Origin: an uncultured Lachnospiraceae bacterium
Lineage (GTDB): Bacteria > Bacillota > Clostridia > Lachnospirales > Lachnospiraceae
Length of the DNA stretch: 64,000 bases
Assembly: GCA_934294885.1 (NCBI GenBank)
Contig: CAKRAK010000006.1
Location: forward strand, 33,031-97,030
Direction: 5' to 3'
In this document: piece by piece, positions 9,287 through 18,344 of the stretch
Layout: each line of letters opens with the position of its first letter
Position numbering within the stretch: position 1 is the first letter of the stretch
Made by a program: the position numbers and the translations under genes
The notes under the pieces: model-generated
The model's database searches: none
What the model was told of the DNA's origin: nothing
Seen by the model: the letters and a program-made list of their open reading frames with translations, nothing else

Positions 9287-9742
9287 GTGATATTTAAAAC
9301 AATAACTTTATTTGCATTTCTTATTCGGTCTGCTTATACGGATTTAAAGGAGGATAGGATTGAGAACCGGCTTATTTTGTCGGGGTATGTGACAGCGATG
9401 ATATTTGCTTATATACAATCCGGCGTATCCGGTATGTTAAAAAGTACAGCTGCAGCGGGAATGGTAATTCTTTGTCTCTTTCCATTGTTTATGATAAAGG
9501 GGCTTGGGGCAGGAGATATAAAGCTGTTTTCATTGATTGCTGCGTTTTTTCGGGAAAAGATAATTGGTATTATCGCATTTTCATTTTTGGTTGGGGGCTT
9601 CATTATCCTTGTTATGATGATGATTCGGTGGTTTAAAAAGGTTCCGGTTTATAAAAAGAATGAAAGTATACATTTTTCGATACCAATTGCAATCGGAACG
9701 TGGATTCAGATAATTGGTGACGTGTTAAAGGAGGTTACATGA
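9287..9742 (+). CDS. Tad-type prepilin peptidase (TadV/CpaA)
   Basis: An A24-family aspartic peptidase that would cleave the leader of the Flp prepilin at the cytoplasmic face of the membrane. It is 151 residues, short like TadV/CpaA, without the methylase domain of type IV PilD. Both catalytic aspartates are visible: Asp19 in the AYTDLKEDRI segment and the GxGD motif in GLGAGDIKL. Several hydrophobic segments follow. Translation starts with GTG, chosen because AAGGAGA lies six bases upstream. It is the first gene of the pilus operon and overlaps the next gene by ATGA. Confidence 0.88.
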   Translation: MIFKTITLFAFLIRSAYTDLKEDRIENRLILSGYVTAMIFAYIQSGVSGMLKSTAAAGMVILCLFPLFMIKGLGAGDIKLFSLIAAFFREKIIGIIAFSFLVGGFIILVMMMIRWFKKVPVYKKNESIHFSIPIAIGTWIQIIGDVLKEVT

Positions 9743-10683
9743 AAACGGTAAAGATAGGCGTATATGATGAGGAGCCGGAATATGTTGAGATGTTATGTAG
9801 TTTTTTGAAGGAATGGGGAAGAGGAGCGTGGATTCTTTCCGGTTATACACAAAAAGATATGGTAAAAAAGGCGGTTTCGTCAGGACGAATGGATTTATGT
9901 ATTTCTACAGAGGAGGAGCTTCTGAATGAAATACAAAAAGAGGAAAAGGAAATCGGTTTACTGTTTCTGACCAATGGGGAAGAAAAAAATCTGACCACGG
10001 GAACAATCAGTCAGGTTTATCGGTTTCAAAGCGGAAGAGAGATTGCAGAACAGATCAGCCGGATTTTCAGCAAAAGCAGAAGGTCAGGAGAAAAGGAATT
10101 TATCGGAATTTATTCTCCTATTGGAGGCTGCGGAAAAACAAAATTGGCGGTAGATATTGTGGAGCGAGGCAGAGTGGGTAAGTACTTATATTTTGGAATG
10201 GAAGATTTCAGTTCCTTTGAAACATTTTCTGATACGGGAGAAGTTCTGTATTACATAAAGGAAAGAAATGAAGACCGGGTACAAGATATCATTCATGACT
10301 GTGATGGCAAAATAATTCTTGGTCAGGGTGCATTTGAAAATCGCTTTTTGGAAAAGGAGGATATTGCATGGTTTCGGGAGAATTTGAAGGAAAGTATATA
10401 TGATGGGGCTGTTTTTGATATTGGAACCGGATCTGTTAAGGATGTGGGAGTGCTTTATTATTTTGATTACATTTTTGTGCCTATATTACAGGGAGCTTAT
10501 CATGATGCCAAGGTGGAACATTTTAAGCAGGTAATCAAATTATATGATGCCGGGGATTTGTGGGAAAAGATAACCTTTTTGGATATGGAAAATCAAGAGA
10601 TATTAATGAATAAAATCGAGAAAATAATAAATGGTGGAATCGGGTTTGAAAAATTTGGAGCAGGAAAAATGGAAACTTCATAA
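9739..10683 (+). CDS. TadZ/CpaE-like ATPase, divergent
   Basis: A 314-residue protein in the position of TadZ/CpaE, the factor that places the Tad pilus machine at the pole. The N-terminus (KIGVYDEEPEYVEMLC) resembles an atypical receiver domain; residues about 125-150 contain a P-loop (YSPIGGCGKTKLA) of the MinD/ParA kind, and a later segment (YDGAVFDIGTG) could be the Walker B region. The rest is divergent, so ATPase activity is likely but unproven. It overlaps both neighbours, which indicates translational coupling within the operon. Confidence 0.72.
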   Translation: MKTVKIGVYDEEPEYVEMLCSFLKEWGRGAWILSGYTQKDMVKKAVSSGRMDLCISTEEELLNEIQKEEKEIGLLFLTNGEEKNLTTGTISQVYRFQSGREIAEQISRIFSKSRRSGEKEFIGIYSPIGGCGKTKLAVDIVERGRVGKYLYFGMEDFSSFETFSDTGEVLYYIKERNEDRVQDIIHDCDGKIILGQGAFENRFLEKEDIAWFRENLKESIYDGAVFDIGTGSVKDVGVLYYFDYIFVPILQGAYHDAKVEHFKQVIKLYDAGDLWEKITFLDMENQEILMNKIEKIINGGIGFEKFGAGKMETS

Positions 10684-11872
10684 TGTGTTAGAGGAACATT
10701 TCAGTTTGAATCAGGAATTGACGGATGATGAGATAAAAGCATGTATCGAGGCTTCTATTATGGAAAGAAGTAAAGAGATACCACTTACCTTTGAAGAAAA
10801 AAAGCAGTTGAAAAAAGAGTTGTTCAATTCCTTTCGGAAATTAGACGTGTTATCGGATTTACTGGAGGATGAAAGCATATCGGAAATTATGATAAACGGG
10901 CCTGAAAATATTTTTATAGAACGAAAGGGAAAGCTATATCCCGTTGGAAAAGCATTTTGCAGTGAGGAACGATTGCGTACCGTGATTCAACAGATTGTCG
11001 GAAGCTGCAATCGTATTGTAAATGAAACGGTTCCTATTGTGGATGCCAGATTATCCGATGGCTCCAGAGTAAATGTTGTACTGCCGCCGGTTGCGTTAGA
11101 CGGAGCCACTATGACAATCCGGAAATTTCCAAAGAATTTTTTCACAATGGAAATGCTGATTCAAAATGGTTCTATAACAAGAGAGGTTGCACATTTTTTA
11201 CATCAGCTGGTAACTGCAAAATACAATTTGTTTATAAGTGGGGGCACAGGCTGTGGAAAGACCACATTCTTAAATGTTTTAAGTAACTTCATATCCCATG
11301 ACGAAAGGATTATTACCATTGAAGATTCAGCAGAATTGCAAATATCCTCTGTAAAAAATATTGTCCGCCTGGAGACGAGAAATGCAAATGTGGAAGGAGA
11401 AAATGCAATATTCATGTCAGCGTTGATCAAATCCGCACTAAGAATGAGGCCGGATCGTATTATTGTTGGAGAGGTCCGGGATCATGCGGCTATGGATATG
11501 GTAAACAGTATGCTGACCGGCCATGATGGAAGCATCAGTACCGGCCATGGCAATTCTGCTTCCGAGATTCTTCTTCGATTGGAAACCATGATCCTAATGG
11601 GATATGATATGCCGATTCTTGCAATTCGTCAGCAGATCGCAGCCGCTATCGATGTTATTGTTCACTTGGGCCGGCTTCGGGATAACAGCAGAAAGGTGTT
11701 GGAAATTGTAGAGGTATTAGGCGTGGAAGCAGGAGAGATTATAACAAAACCCTTATATCTTTTCGAAGAAACCGAGGAGGTTGACGGAAAAATCAAGGGT
11801 ACCTTGAAAAAGTGTAATTCCCTGTCTAACACAATGAAACTAAAACAAAACGGATTGGAGGTATCGTGGTAG
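10631..11872 (+). CDS. Tad pilus assembly ATPase TadA/CpaF
   Basis: A type II/IV secretion ATPase of 413 residues that powers Flp pilus assembly as a cytoplasmic hexamer. Visible are the N-terminal domain (LLEDESISEIMINGPENIFI), the Walker A loop ISGGTGCGKTTFL, the Asp box with RIITIEDSAEL, the Walker B region PDRIIVGEVRD, and the His box LTGHDGSISTGHGNS. The ATG at 10631 overlaps the previous gene by 53 bases and has no good ribosome site; a GTG at 10685, two bases after that gene's stop, is an alternative start. Confidence 0.93.
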   Translation: MVESGLKNLEQEKWKLHNVLEEHFSLNQELTDDEIKACIEASIMERSKEIPLTFEEKKQLKKELFNSFRKLDVLSDLLEDESISEIMINGPENIFIERKGKLYPVGKAFCSEERLRTVIQQIVGSCNRIVNETVPIVDARLSDGSRVNVVLPPVALDGATMTIRKFPKNFFTMEMLIQNGSITREVAHFLHQLVTAKYNLFISGGTGCGKTTFLNVLSNFISHDERIITIEDSAELQISSVKNIVRLETRNANVEGENAIFMSALIKSALRMRPDRIIVGEVRDHAAMDMVNSMLTGHDGSISTGHGNSASEILLRLETMILMGYDMPILAIRQQIAAAIDVIVHLGRLRDNSRKVLEIVEVLGVEAGEIITKPLYLFEETEEVDGKIKGTLKKCNSLSNTMKLKQNGLEVSW

Positions 11873-12615
11873 TGTTACCGGATTATCGTACATATCAATT
11901 TGGCAAAAAGGACTGGTTGGAGCTGATTGGAGTATTCGTGGCAAAAGGGTTGTTACTCAGTTTTTTATTTTATGATTCTTATCTTGGTTTCTTCTTTCTT
12001 GTGCTGTTTTCCTATTACGAATATAAGGAAATGCAAAAGAAAAAATTAATCCGGCAAAAACAAAGGTTGACTGCGCAGTTTAAATCTATGATGGAAGCAC
12101 TGGTTACGTCATTGAATGCAGGATATTCTTTGGAAACTTCTTTTGGCGATGTGAAAAGGGATTTGTCTCTCATCTATGAAAAGGATTCCTTTATTCTAAA
12201 GGAGATGGATATTATTTTAAAGGGAATAAAAATGAATATACCGGTGGAACGTCTGCTTACGGATTTTGGAAGAAGAAGCGGTAATGAGGATGTTCGTAAC
12301 TTTGCCAATGTAGTTGCGGCAGCAAAAAGAAATGGTGGAAATTTGATTCACATTATTCAGAAAACAGTCAATTGTATTTCTGACAAAATCAGTGTAGAAG
12401 AGGAAATTCAAACGATGATTGCTGCCAAAAAATTAGAACAACGGATTATGATGGTTATGCCATATGGAATACTTTTATATTTACGTTTTGCAAACAGGGG
12501 TTATCTGGACCCGTTATATCACAATATAGTCGGCATATTTCTAATGACCGTATTTCTAATGTTAATTTACCTGTCTAATTTCTGGGCAAAGAAAATAATG
12601 GAGATTTGTGTATGA
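11866..12615 (+). CDS. TadB-like inner membrane protein
   Basis: A 249-residue platform protein of the Tad machine. Two hydrophobic segments near the N-terminus (about 20-50) precede a T2SSF/GspF-type cytoplasmic helical domain (LTAQFKSMMEALVTSLNAGY, then a second part after ERLLTDFGRRS) and two C-terminal membrane helices. The GTG at 11866 lies four bases after GGAGG, and a second in-frame GTG at 11872 is spaced better; both overlap the end of the TadA gene. Confidence 0.85.
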   Translation: MVVLPDYRTYQFGKKDWLELIGVFVAKGLLLSFLFYDSYLGFFFLVLFSYYEYKEMQKKKLIRQKQRLTAQFKSMMEALVTSLNAGYSLETSFGDVKRDLSLIYEKDSFILKEMDIILKGIKMNIPVERLLTDFGRRSGNEDVRNFANVVAAAKRNGGNLIHIIQKTVNCISDKISVEEEIQTMIAAKKLEQRIMMVMPYGILLYLRFANRGYLDPLYHNIVGIFLMTVFLMLIYLSNFWAKKIMEICV

Positions 12616-13949
12616 GAATATTTTACGGAATTGCATTTATTCCTCTGATAGGAGGATTCCTGCTATATGGAGCTGTCAAAAAGAAAGACAGTTCACTGCT
12701 AAAAAAGTGGGAACTGTTTTTAAAAACGCATGTATATATTTTAATAATATTAACTGTAGTTAACTCTGTTTGCTTTGCATCTGCAATTTTTTCAAATAAT
12801 GACTCGTCAATTGTAATCGAAAAGGATACCTATGGAGGAGAGAGTCAGGATATTCCTATCCGGTTAGAAAAAGGAGAAGAAAAAAAGGACATAACATTAA
12901 AAATTTCTCCAAGAATTTATTCCCAACAGGAAGCAATTAAAAAAATGGAGGAAGCATTTTTATATCTGGATGAAAATATAATCGGAGAAAATGAATCTTA
13001 TCACCATATTACTTCTGATCTGAATCTTACTTTAGATGAATCCAAGTTTCCCTTTGAGCTGGAATGTGTATCGGATCAGTACTTTGTAATTGATAATGAA
13101 GGAGTGATACACAATGATGAAAAGATTTTGAGGAAAAACGGATTTTCCAATATAGAAGAGGGAATTCCCGTTACAGCTAAAATTACACTGTATTATCAGG
13201 AATATCACCGGGAAAAGGAGTATTCCTTTGTAGTTTATAAAAAGGAAAAGACAAATGAGGAAAAGATATTTTCCGGGGTGATTCAAAAATTAGAGACCAT
13301 AGAAAAGAAAGCTTCCGGAAAAAAGAAAGTAGAAATTCCAATTACAGTGGATGGTGTATCTGTTACCAGATTGGATCAAAGAGGAATCAAGACCGTTTAT
13401 ATCTGGTTGTTTGGATTCTTGTTAGTGGGACTGTTCTGCTTGCGGGAAGCAGAACAAAAAAAGGCACTGGAAAAGAAACGGGAGGAAGAACTATTACAAT
13501 GCTATCCATGGTTTGTAAATGAACTGGTTTTATTATTGGGTTCCGGGATGCAGGTAAAAAATATATTTGCACTTTTGATTTCTGATTACAAGGAACAAAA
13601 GGGAGAGAATCGTGAGCAAAAGGTTTTAATGGATGAATTGGAGATTTCAAGAAATCATTTTCATATGGGGATGTCCGAAACCATGGTTTATTACCAATTA
13701 GGGAGAAGGCTAAAGCTCCCCTGTTATATAAAATTAATGACATTGTTAGAACAAAATGCAAAAAAGGGTGCTAAGGGTATGACGGCAATGATGGAACAGG
13801 AGGAGCATGCTGCATTAGAAGCAAGAAAGAACCTGGCAAAAAAACGTGGAGAAGAAGCCGGAACAAAGCTGTTGGGACCTATGGTTTTATTATTACTGGT
13901 TATAATGCTGATTATTATGTTTCCTGCATTTATGAGTTTTCAAGCATAG
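12612..13949 (+). CDS. TadC-like platform protein with an extra outer domain
   Basis: A 445-residue protein in the TadC position. The C-terminal half matches the T2SSF type (YPWFVNELVLLLGSGMQVKN ... ending in a membrane helix LLLLVIMLIIMFPAF). The N-terminal half is unusual: two membrane segments (about 5-20 and 38-60) frame a charged extracytoplasmic region of about 190 residues (roughly 65-250) before another membrane segment (about 258-275). Typical TadC is close to 300 residues, so this looks like a fusion or insertion. The ATG at 12612 overlaps the TadB stop as ATGA and has GGAG eight bases upstream. Confidence 0.75.
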   Translation: MRIFYGIAFIPLIGGFLLYGAVKKKDSSLLKKWELFLKTHVYILIILTVVNSVCFASAIFSNNDSSIVIEKDTYGGESQDIPIRLEKGEEKKDITLKISPRIYSQQEAIKKMEEAFLYLDENIIGENESYHHITSDLNLTLDESKFPFELECVSDQYFVIDNEGVIHNDEKILRKNGFSNIEEGIPVTAKITLYYQEYHREKEYSFVVYKKEKTNEEKIFSGVIQKLETIEKKASGKKKVEIPITVDGVSVTRLDQRGIKTVYIWLFGFLLVGLFCLREAEQKKALEKKREEELLQCYPWFVNELVLLLGSGMQVKNIFALLISDYKEQKGENREQKVLMDELEISRNHFHMGMSETMVYYQLGRRLKLPCYIKLMTLLEQNAKKGAKGMTAMMEQEEHAALEARKNLAKKRGEEAGTKLLGPMVLLLLVIMLIIMFPAFMSFQA

Positions 13950-14016
13950 GGGAATCGGAACAAAAATGGGGAATCGGTAGTCAGATTATATAAATATGAA
14001 CAAAGGAGGTGGCAAT

Positions 14017-14199
14017 ATGAAGTGGATGAGAAGTATTGGACATGATTTCTTAAAGGATGAATCAGGCATGGGTGTTGTTGAGATCATTCTGATTATTGTT
14101 GTATTAATTGCAATGGTAATTATTTTTAAGGATCAAATTACGAATCTGGTAAATAATATCTGGGACTCTATTAATAAGAGTGCAAGTCGGATTTATTAG
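14017..14199 (+). CDS. Flp-type pilin
   Basis: The probable major pilin subunit, 60 residues. A charged leader ends in DESG, followed by the hydrophobic pilin helix MGVVEIILIIVVLIAMVI, with the conserved Glu near position +5 after the likely cleavage site. An in-frame ATG 21 bases upstream is rejected because AAAGGAGGT (14001-14009) fits the start at 14017. The gene stands apart from its neighbours by 67 and 79 bases, which allows separate high expression. Confidence 0.88.
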   Translation: MKWMRSIGHDFLKDESGMGVVEIILIIVVLIAMVIIFKDQITNLVNNIWDSINKSASRIY

Positions 14200-14278
14200 T
14201 TACAGAATATCTGTCAGTTAAGTGATGGAATATCTGTGTAGGCTACTTATGTAATCAAAATGTCACAGGAGGTATACT

Positions 14279-15724
14279 ATGAACAACAAGGGCCAGACAA
14301 CTGTATTCATATCATTATTAATTTGTGTATTATTAGCGCTTACTTTAACGGCATTTGAAGGGGTTCGATTATATACAGGAAAAGTAAAAGGGATAGCCTG
14401 TGTTCATAGTATGCGTACCGGAATTTTAGCAGATTACAATGAAGAATTATTCAAACGGTATCAGCTATTGTTTATTGACAGTACATATGGAACAGGAAGT
14501 AATGGATATCTGGAAGAAAAAATTACAGATTATATGGATGTATTTTTAAATGGAGAAACAGATCATCCTTCTGTTTATGAATATAGCGTAGAAGATATCA
14601 GTGTGAATGATGCAATCAGTATTTTGGATGATGATATGAAATTGTTGAAAAAACAAATTATGGAATATGAGGAAGCGGTAGGCGCTGCTGACTGGGTTGC
14701 TAATTTGATTGACAGAGTAGGGGATACTTCTTCTACTGTGGAAAGTGCCGCAAGGCAGACAGAGGAAAATGCAAGAGAAGGTCAGGAAGCGATATCGTCG
14801 GAAGGGGTGTCGGAACAGGAAGACCCAAGAGACATTTTAGCCAATATGTTAAAGGGAGGGATTTTGAATATTGTTATGCCGGAGCATCATTTATCCGATG
14901 AAGCTTTGCCCCTTCAAAGAACATATGCGTCCTTCGGAAATTCTCGAAGCACTGCTTTTGATGATATTGGATATCTGAATCGTTTTTTAAGAGCATCCGT
15001 AAATGATACAAAATTTTCCGGTTTAAAACAGGAGGCTGCTTTTTTAAATTACATAAGGAATCATTTTTCCAATGGAGTACATGTATATGACGACACCGTT
15101 ATGGAATGTGAACTGGAATATTTGTTAGAGGGAAAAAACAGTGATTTAAAGAATATGGAAGGAGTTGCAAATGAACTGGTTTGGATGAGAATGCCAATTA
15201 ATTATGGATATCTGGTAAGGGATCCGGTGAAAAAGAAGGAAGCGGAGGCAGTGGCAATGGGTATTTGTGCAGCAACAGGTACATTGGGTCTGGAGAAGGT
15301 TGTACAGTACTTATTATTAGGCTGCTGGTCCTATGCGGAGGCCTTGTATGATGTGAAGGATCTTTTGGCAGGATATAAGGTGGCATTTTTAAAAACAGGG
15401 GAAACATGGAAAACCGATTTAAGAACATTATCCTGCAGTGGACGGGTTCAGGAAACCAATGGGCTTTATTATGAAGATTATCTGATGCTTTTGTTTGCAA
15501 AAGACCATATGCTTAAAATGAATGATTATTACAGTAGAATGTTAGACATTATGGAGATTAATATACAACAGGAAAATCCGGAATTTTTCATAAAAAATTG
15601 TATGGGGAAGATGACTATACAGGGAAGAATCATTTTAGAGCCTTTGTTTGCAACAGGTGGAAATACAGAGGATTATACATATTATTTAAACGAGACAATC
15701 TCTTATTGTAAAGAAGAGGATTAA
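14279..15724 (+). CDS. Tad-associated protein, probably DUF5702 type
   Basis: A 481-residue protein with a pseudopilin-like N-terminus (NNKGQTTVFISLLICVLLALTLTAFEGVRLYTG) and a long outer region. Proteins of this form, probably the DUF5702 family, sit in the tad loci of Lachnospiraceae; their job is unknown, though a minor-pilin or TadG-like role is reasonable. GGAGG lies eight bases before the ATG. The outer part is mainly charged and helical with no motif I recognise. Confidence 0.65.
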   Translation: MNNKGQTTVFISLLICVLLALTLTAFEGVRLYTGKVKGIACVHSMRTGILADYNEELFKRYQLLFIDSTYGTGSNGYLEEKITDYMDVFLNGETDHPSVYEYSVEDISVNDAISILDDDMKLLKKQIMEYEEAVGAADWVANLIDRVGDTSSTVESAARQTEENAREGQEAISSEGVSEQEDPRDILANMLKGGILNIVMPEHHLSDEALPLQRTYASFGNSRSTAFDDIGYLNRFLRASVNDTKFSGLKQEAAFLNYIRNHFSNGVHVYDDTVMECELEYLLEGKNSDLKNMEGVANELVWMRMPINYGYLVRDPVKKKEAEAVAMGICAATGTLGLEKVVQYLLLGCWSYAEALYDVKDLLAGYKVAFLKTGETWKTDLRTLSCSGRVQETNGLYYEDYLMLLFAKDHMLKMNDYYSRMLDIMEINIQQENPEFFIKNCMGKMTIQGRIILEPLFATGGNTEDYTYYLNETISYCKEED

Positions 15725-15750
15725 ATGATTGGGATAGGAGTTCTTTTTCT

Positions 15751-15857
15751 AAAAGCTCTTATAGGAGTTACCGTAATCAGAGTAAATGCATTTCATTTTT
15801 CCAATAGCACTTCTGAAAAAAATATCCAAGTATGAACAAGCACCTATAAGAGTTTTT
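15751..15857. repeat. Spaced inverted repeat between Tad genes
   Basis: AAAAGCTCTTATAGG (15751-15765) is the reverse complement, with one mismatch, of CCTATAAGAGTTTTT (15843-15857). The arms are 77 bases apart and lie just before the next tad gene, where they could fold in the mRNA and set the ratio of proteins from the two sides. Confidence 0.6.
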
Positions 15858-15880
15858 AAAAGAAGATAAGGAGACAGAGA

Positions 15881-16645
15881 ATGATAGATAGGAACAAAGG
15901 ACAAAAACATACAGGAGCAGTAACAGTAGAAGCATGTCTGGTTATTCCCTTATTTTTATTCTTTTTCCTGTCTATGGCATCTATTATCATGATATTTTTC
16001 TGTGATGCACATATTCATCAAAGTTTAAGTGATACCGGACAGGTTATTTCAAGACAATGCTACAAAAATCAGATAATTGCAAATGAGAGCATATCCAATA
16101 TCAGTGATAGAATTGTATTAAATACGCAATTTTCAAAGTTTTTGGGAAATGATTTTTTTGTGGAACGGGTTGTTTTGGGTGGCAGACATGGAATCACCCT
16201 GTCTTTAACAGAGGATAATAAGAATCCAAAAATATTTTATCTGAAGGCAGATTACGTTATAAAGGTTCATGTTCCCATATTGGGAACACTTAAAAGAAAA
16301 GGACAGGCAACCGTTAAGCAGAAGGGGTTTGTAGGTTATACAAAGGGGGAAGAGGAAATAGATCCCTATGTATATGTTACTCCTAATCAGGCAGTGTATC
16401 ATTGCAGCAGAATCTGTACCCATTTGTCTTTGTCCGTAAGGGAGGTGTCTGATGCCAATCGCAGTCTATATAAGCCCTGTCGGTTTTGCCGATACGCAGA
16501 AAACAACAGTGGAACAATTTATGTAACAAGAACATCGGACTTGTATCATGAAAGCAAGGGATGCAGCGGCTTAAAAAGAAGTGTTACCAGAGTTAAGAAA
16601 AGTATGGTAGCAGGGCTGCCGCCTTGCGGAAGATGTGGGAGGTAG
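15881..16645 (+). CDS. TadE-like pseudopilin with Cys-rich repeats
   Basis: A 254-residue protein with a TadE-type N-terminus (HTGAVTVEACLVIPLFLFFF) that would be processed and held at the membrane. The last 95 residues contain two copies of a small Cys motif: VYVTPNQAVYHCSRICTHL ending in PCRFC, and IYVTRTSDLYHESKGCSGL ending in PCGRCG. The pattern (YVT, YH, Cys, then PCxxC) resembles short metal-binding modules found in nucleases and other bacterial proteins, so each unit could bind zinc or form disulfides. The ribosome site AAGGAGAC is well placed. Its exact role in the pilus is unknown. Confidence 0.75.
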   Translation: MIDRNKGQKHTGAVTVEACLVIPLFLFFFLSMASIIMIFFCDAHIHQSLSDTGQVISRQCYKNQIIANESISNISDRIVLNTQFSKFLGNDFFVERVVLGGRHGITLSLTEDNKNPKIFYLKADYVIKVHVPILGTLKRKGQATVKQKGFVGYTKGEEEIDPYVYVTPNQAVYHCSRICTHLSLSVREVSDANRSLYKPCRFCRYAENNSGTIYVTRTSDLYHESKGCSGLKRSVTRVKKSMVAGLPPCGRCGR

Positions 16646-16647
16646 TT

Positions 16648-16962
16648 ATGGTTTCAAACAATAAGGGCACGATTACCATTGAAATGACTTTGTTAATTCC
16701 CCTCATTTTAGGGATTGTATATTTGTATATTATGTATTTGTTATTTTCCTTTGGTTTGTCGAAGCAGATGTATGAAGAGACAGAAAAATTATATCATCAG
16801 GAGTTGACAGATCAAAAGGAGGTTTCTTTATCTGAAAATCAGCTTACCTATAATTTGTTTCATGTAAAGAATTATGAGATTACATTAAAATTAAAGAGGG
16901 ATATAGAAGATCCTGTTGCGTATATAAGGAGGTGGCAGCTTGCAGCCCGCACAGATTCATAA
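16648..16962 (+). CDS. Small TadE-like pseudopilin
   Basis: A 104-residue protein with a TadE-type hydrophobic start (NNKGTITIEMTLLIPLILGI) and a short charged tail. The start at 16648 is chosen because GGGAGG (16638-16642 region) lies five bases upstream; a TTG 24 bases earlier is in frame but has no site. It begins two bases after the previous stop and overlaps the next gene by 23 bases, so it is part of the operon. Confidence 0.78.
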   Translation: MVSNNKGTITIEMTLLIPLILGIVYLYIMYLLFSFGLSKQMYEETEKLYHQELTDQKEVSLSENQLTYNLFHVKNYEITLKLKRDIEDPVAYIRRWQLAARTDS

Positions 16963-18283
16963 GGATGGTTTGCAGCAATATGTATTTTTTCCTTTGGAGA
17001 AAAAGCCGAAGGAGGGGTATGTGAATCAATTGTTTCAGTATCACAAAATTCCGGGATTTTTAAATTATGAGATTAGAAATATGAATGAACAATATTATAT
17101 TTATTATCGGTTAAAGCATAAGTCATCCATTGGTTTTTTAAAGGAGCATTTATCCTTTCATGAAAGAATGATGGATGGAATGGTACATTCGGTTTTGGAG
17201 ATTATGAAGACATGCAAGGATTATTTGTTATCCTGTCAGAATATTATATGGTCAACGGAATATATATTCATTGATATGGAAACCGGGAAGCTGGAATTTT
17301 GTTACTGTCCAATAGAGCTTGAGGATAATAATGTATGTGTATTTTTGTCGGAACTTATGCAGATTATTGGAAAAAAGAATGAAGCAGCCATGCTGACACT
17401 TATGCAGTTATATGATTATGTGACAGAGCCGGAATCATGGGATAAAGAAAATCTGCTGATGCCGCAAAGGAGGTCTGCGGATGTGTTCCAAGTGGAGGAG
17501 GACGTTGAAGCGGATTGTAAGAATACAGGGGATAAGGATGAAAACAGTGAAGAAAAAGAGGAGCATAAAGAGAAAAACAAAAAGGAGGGCTGTCATAGAA
17601 AAAAATTAATTTTTTGGTGCATATTAAGTGTATCGGCAGTGTTGTTTATTTTGTTTGCGGCAGGTATTTGTTTTGGAATATTGGACAGCAAATATACTTC
17701 CATTATTATAATTTTATTTGTTTTGATAATGGGATTTTTAATTATGGGCATTCCGGAACAAAAGAAAGAAAAGGATAGAGGCACTCCGACGCTGCAGGAT
17801 TATTTTGCAGACTCAAAGGAAGACGCAGAAGCAGTGCAGGAAGAAGAGGAGAAAAGGAACAGGCGTCCCCTCTTTCAACCTGACGAAGCCCTTTACGGAG
17901 AAACGACAATCCTGCAGGAGGAACCGCCGGAAAACAGTAGGATTTTCATAGAGGATTATCCAAGGGAATTGATGCTTTATCCAAAAACCGAACATCAATA
18001 TCCGGATATGGAAATCAATTCTCATAGTATTATCGTTGGATGTATGAAGGAAAACTGTGATTATGTTCTTTCAAAACGGGGTATCAGCAGGATTCATGCC
18101 AAGCTGATAAAAGTAGAAAATATGTTATATATATTAGATTTGAATTCTACAAACGGGACTTACTTAAATGGTGAAAGATTGGAAGGTGGGAAAGATTATC
18201 TGTTGAAAAAAGGAGATCTTGTAGCATTTTCCCATATTGAGTTTCTTGTAGATGAAAAAACGGAGAAAAAGGAAATGTATTGA
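16940..18283 (+). CDS. FHA-domain membrane protein of the Tad operon
   Basis: A 447-residue protein that begins with TTG, supported by AAGGAGGT six bases upstream. The N-terminal 170 residues are of a type found with FHA domains in Firmicutes (probably DUF6382). A charged linker is followed by two membrane helices (about 215-235 and 240-258) and an acidic linker. A C-terminal FHA domain (about 350-440) has SRIHAKL, DLNSTNGTYLNG and KKGDLVAFS, and would bind phosphothreonine. It probably links the pilus machine to Ser/Thr kinase signalling. It is the last gene before a terminator. Confidence 0.82.
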   Translation: MQPAQIHKDGLQQYVFFPLEKKPKEGYVNQLFQYHKIPGFLNYEIRNMNEQYYIYYRLKHKSSIGFLKEHLSFHERMMDGMVHSVLEIMKTCKDYLLSCQNIIWSTEYIFIDMETGKLEFCYCPIELEDNNVCVFLSELMQIIGKKNEAAMLTLMQLYDYVTEPESWDKENLLMPQRRSADVFQVEEDVEADCKNTGDKDENSEEKEEHKEKNKKEGCHRKKLIFWCILSVSAVLFILFAAGICFGILDSKYTSIIIILFVLIMGFLIMGIPEQKKEKDRGTPTLQDYFADSKEDAEAVQEEEEKRNRRPLFQPDEALYGETTILQEEPPENSRIFIEDYPRELMLYPKTEHQYPDMEINSHSIIVGCMKENCDYVLSKRGISRIHAKLIKVENMLYILDLNSTNGTYLNGERLEGGKDYLLKKGDLVAFSHIEFLVDEKTEKKEMY

Positions 18284-18304
18284 AAGATATAATTTCCTTT
18301 TTTA
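18266..18304 (+). terminator. Terminator ending the Tad operon
   Basis: AAAAAGGAAAT (18266-18276) pairs with ATTTCC plus the following T run (18292-18303). The stem starts inside the last codons of the FHA gene. Confidence 0.75.
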
Positions 18305-18344
18305 TTTGTAAAATTCAGCATTTTCAGCTATACTTATACTAGGT

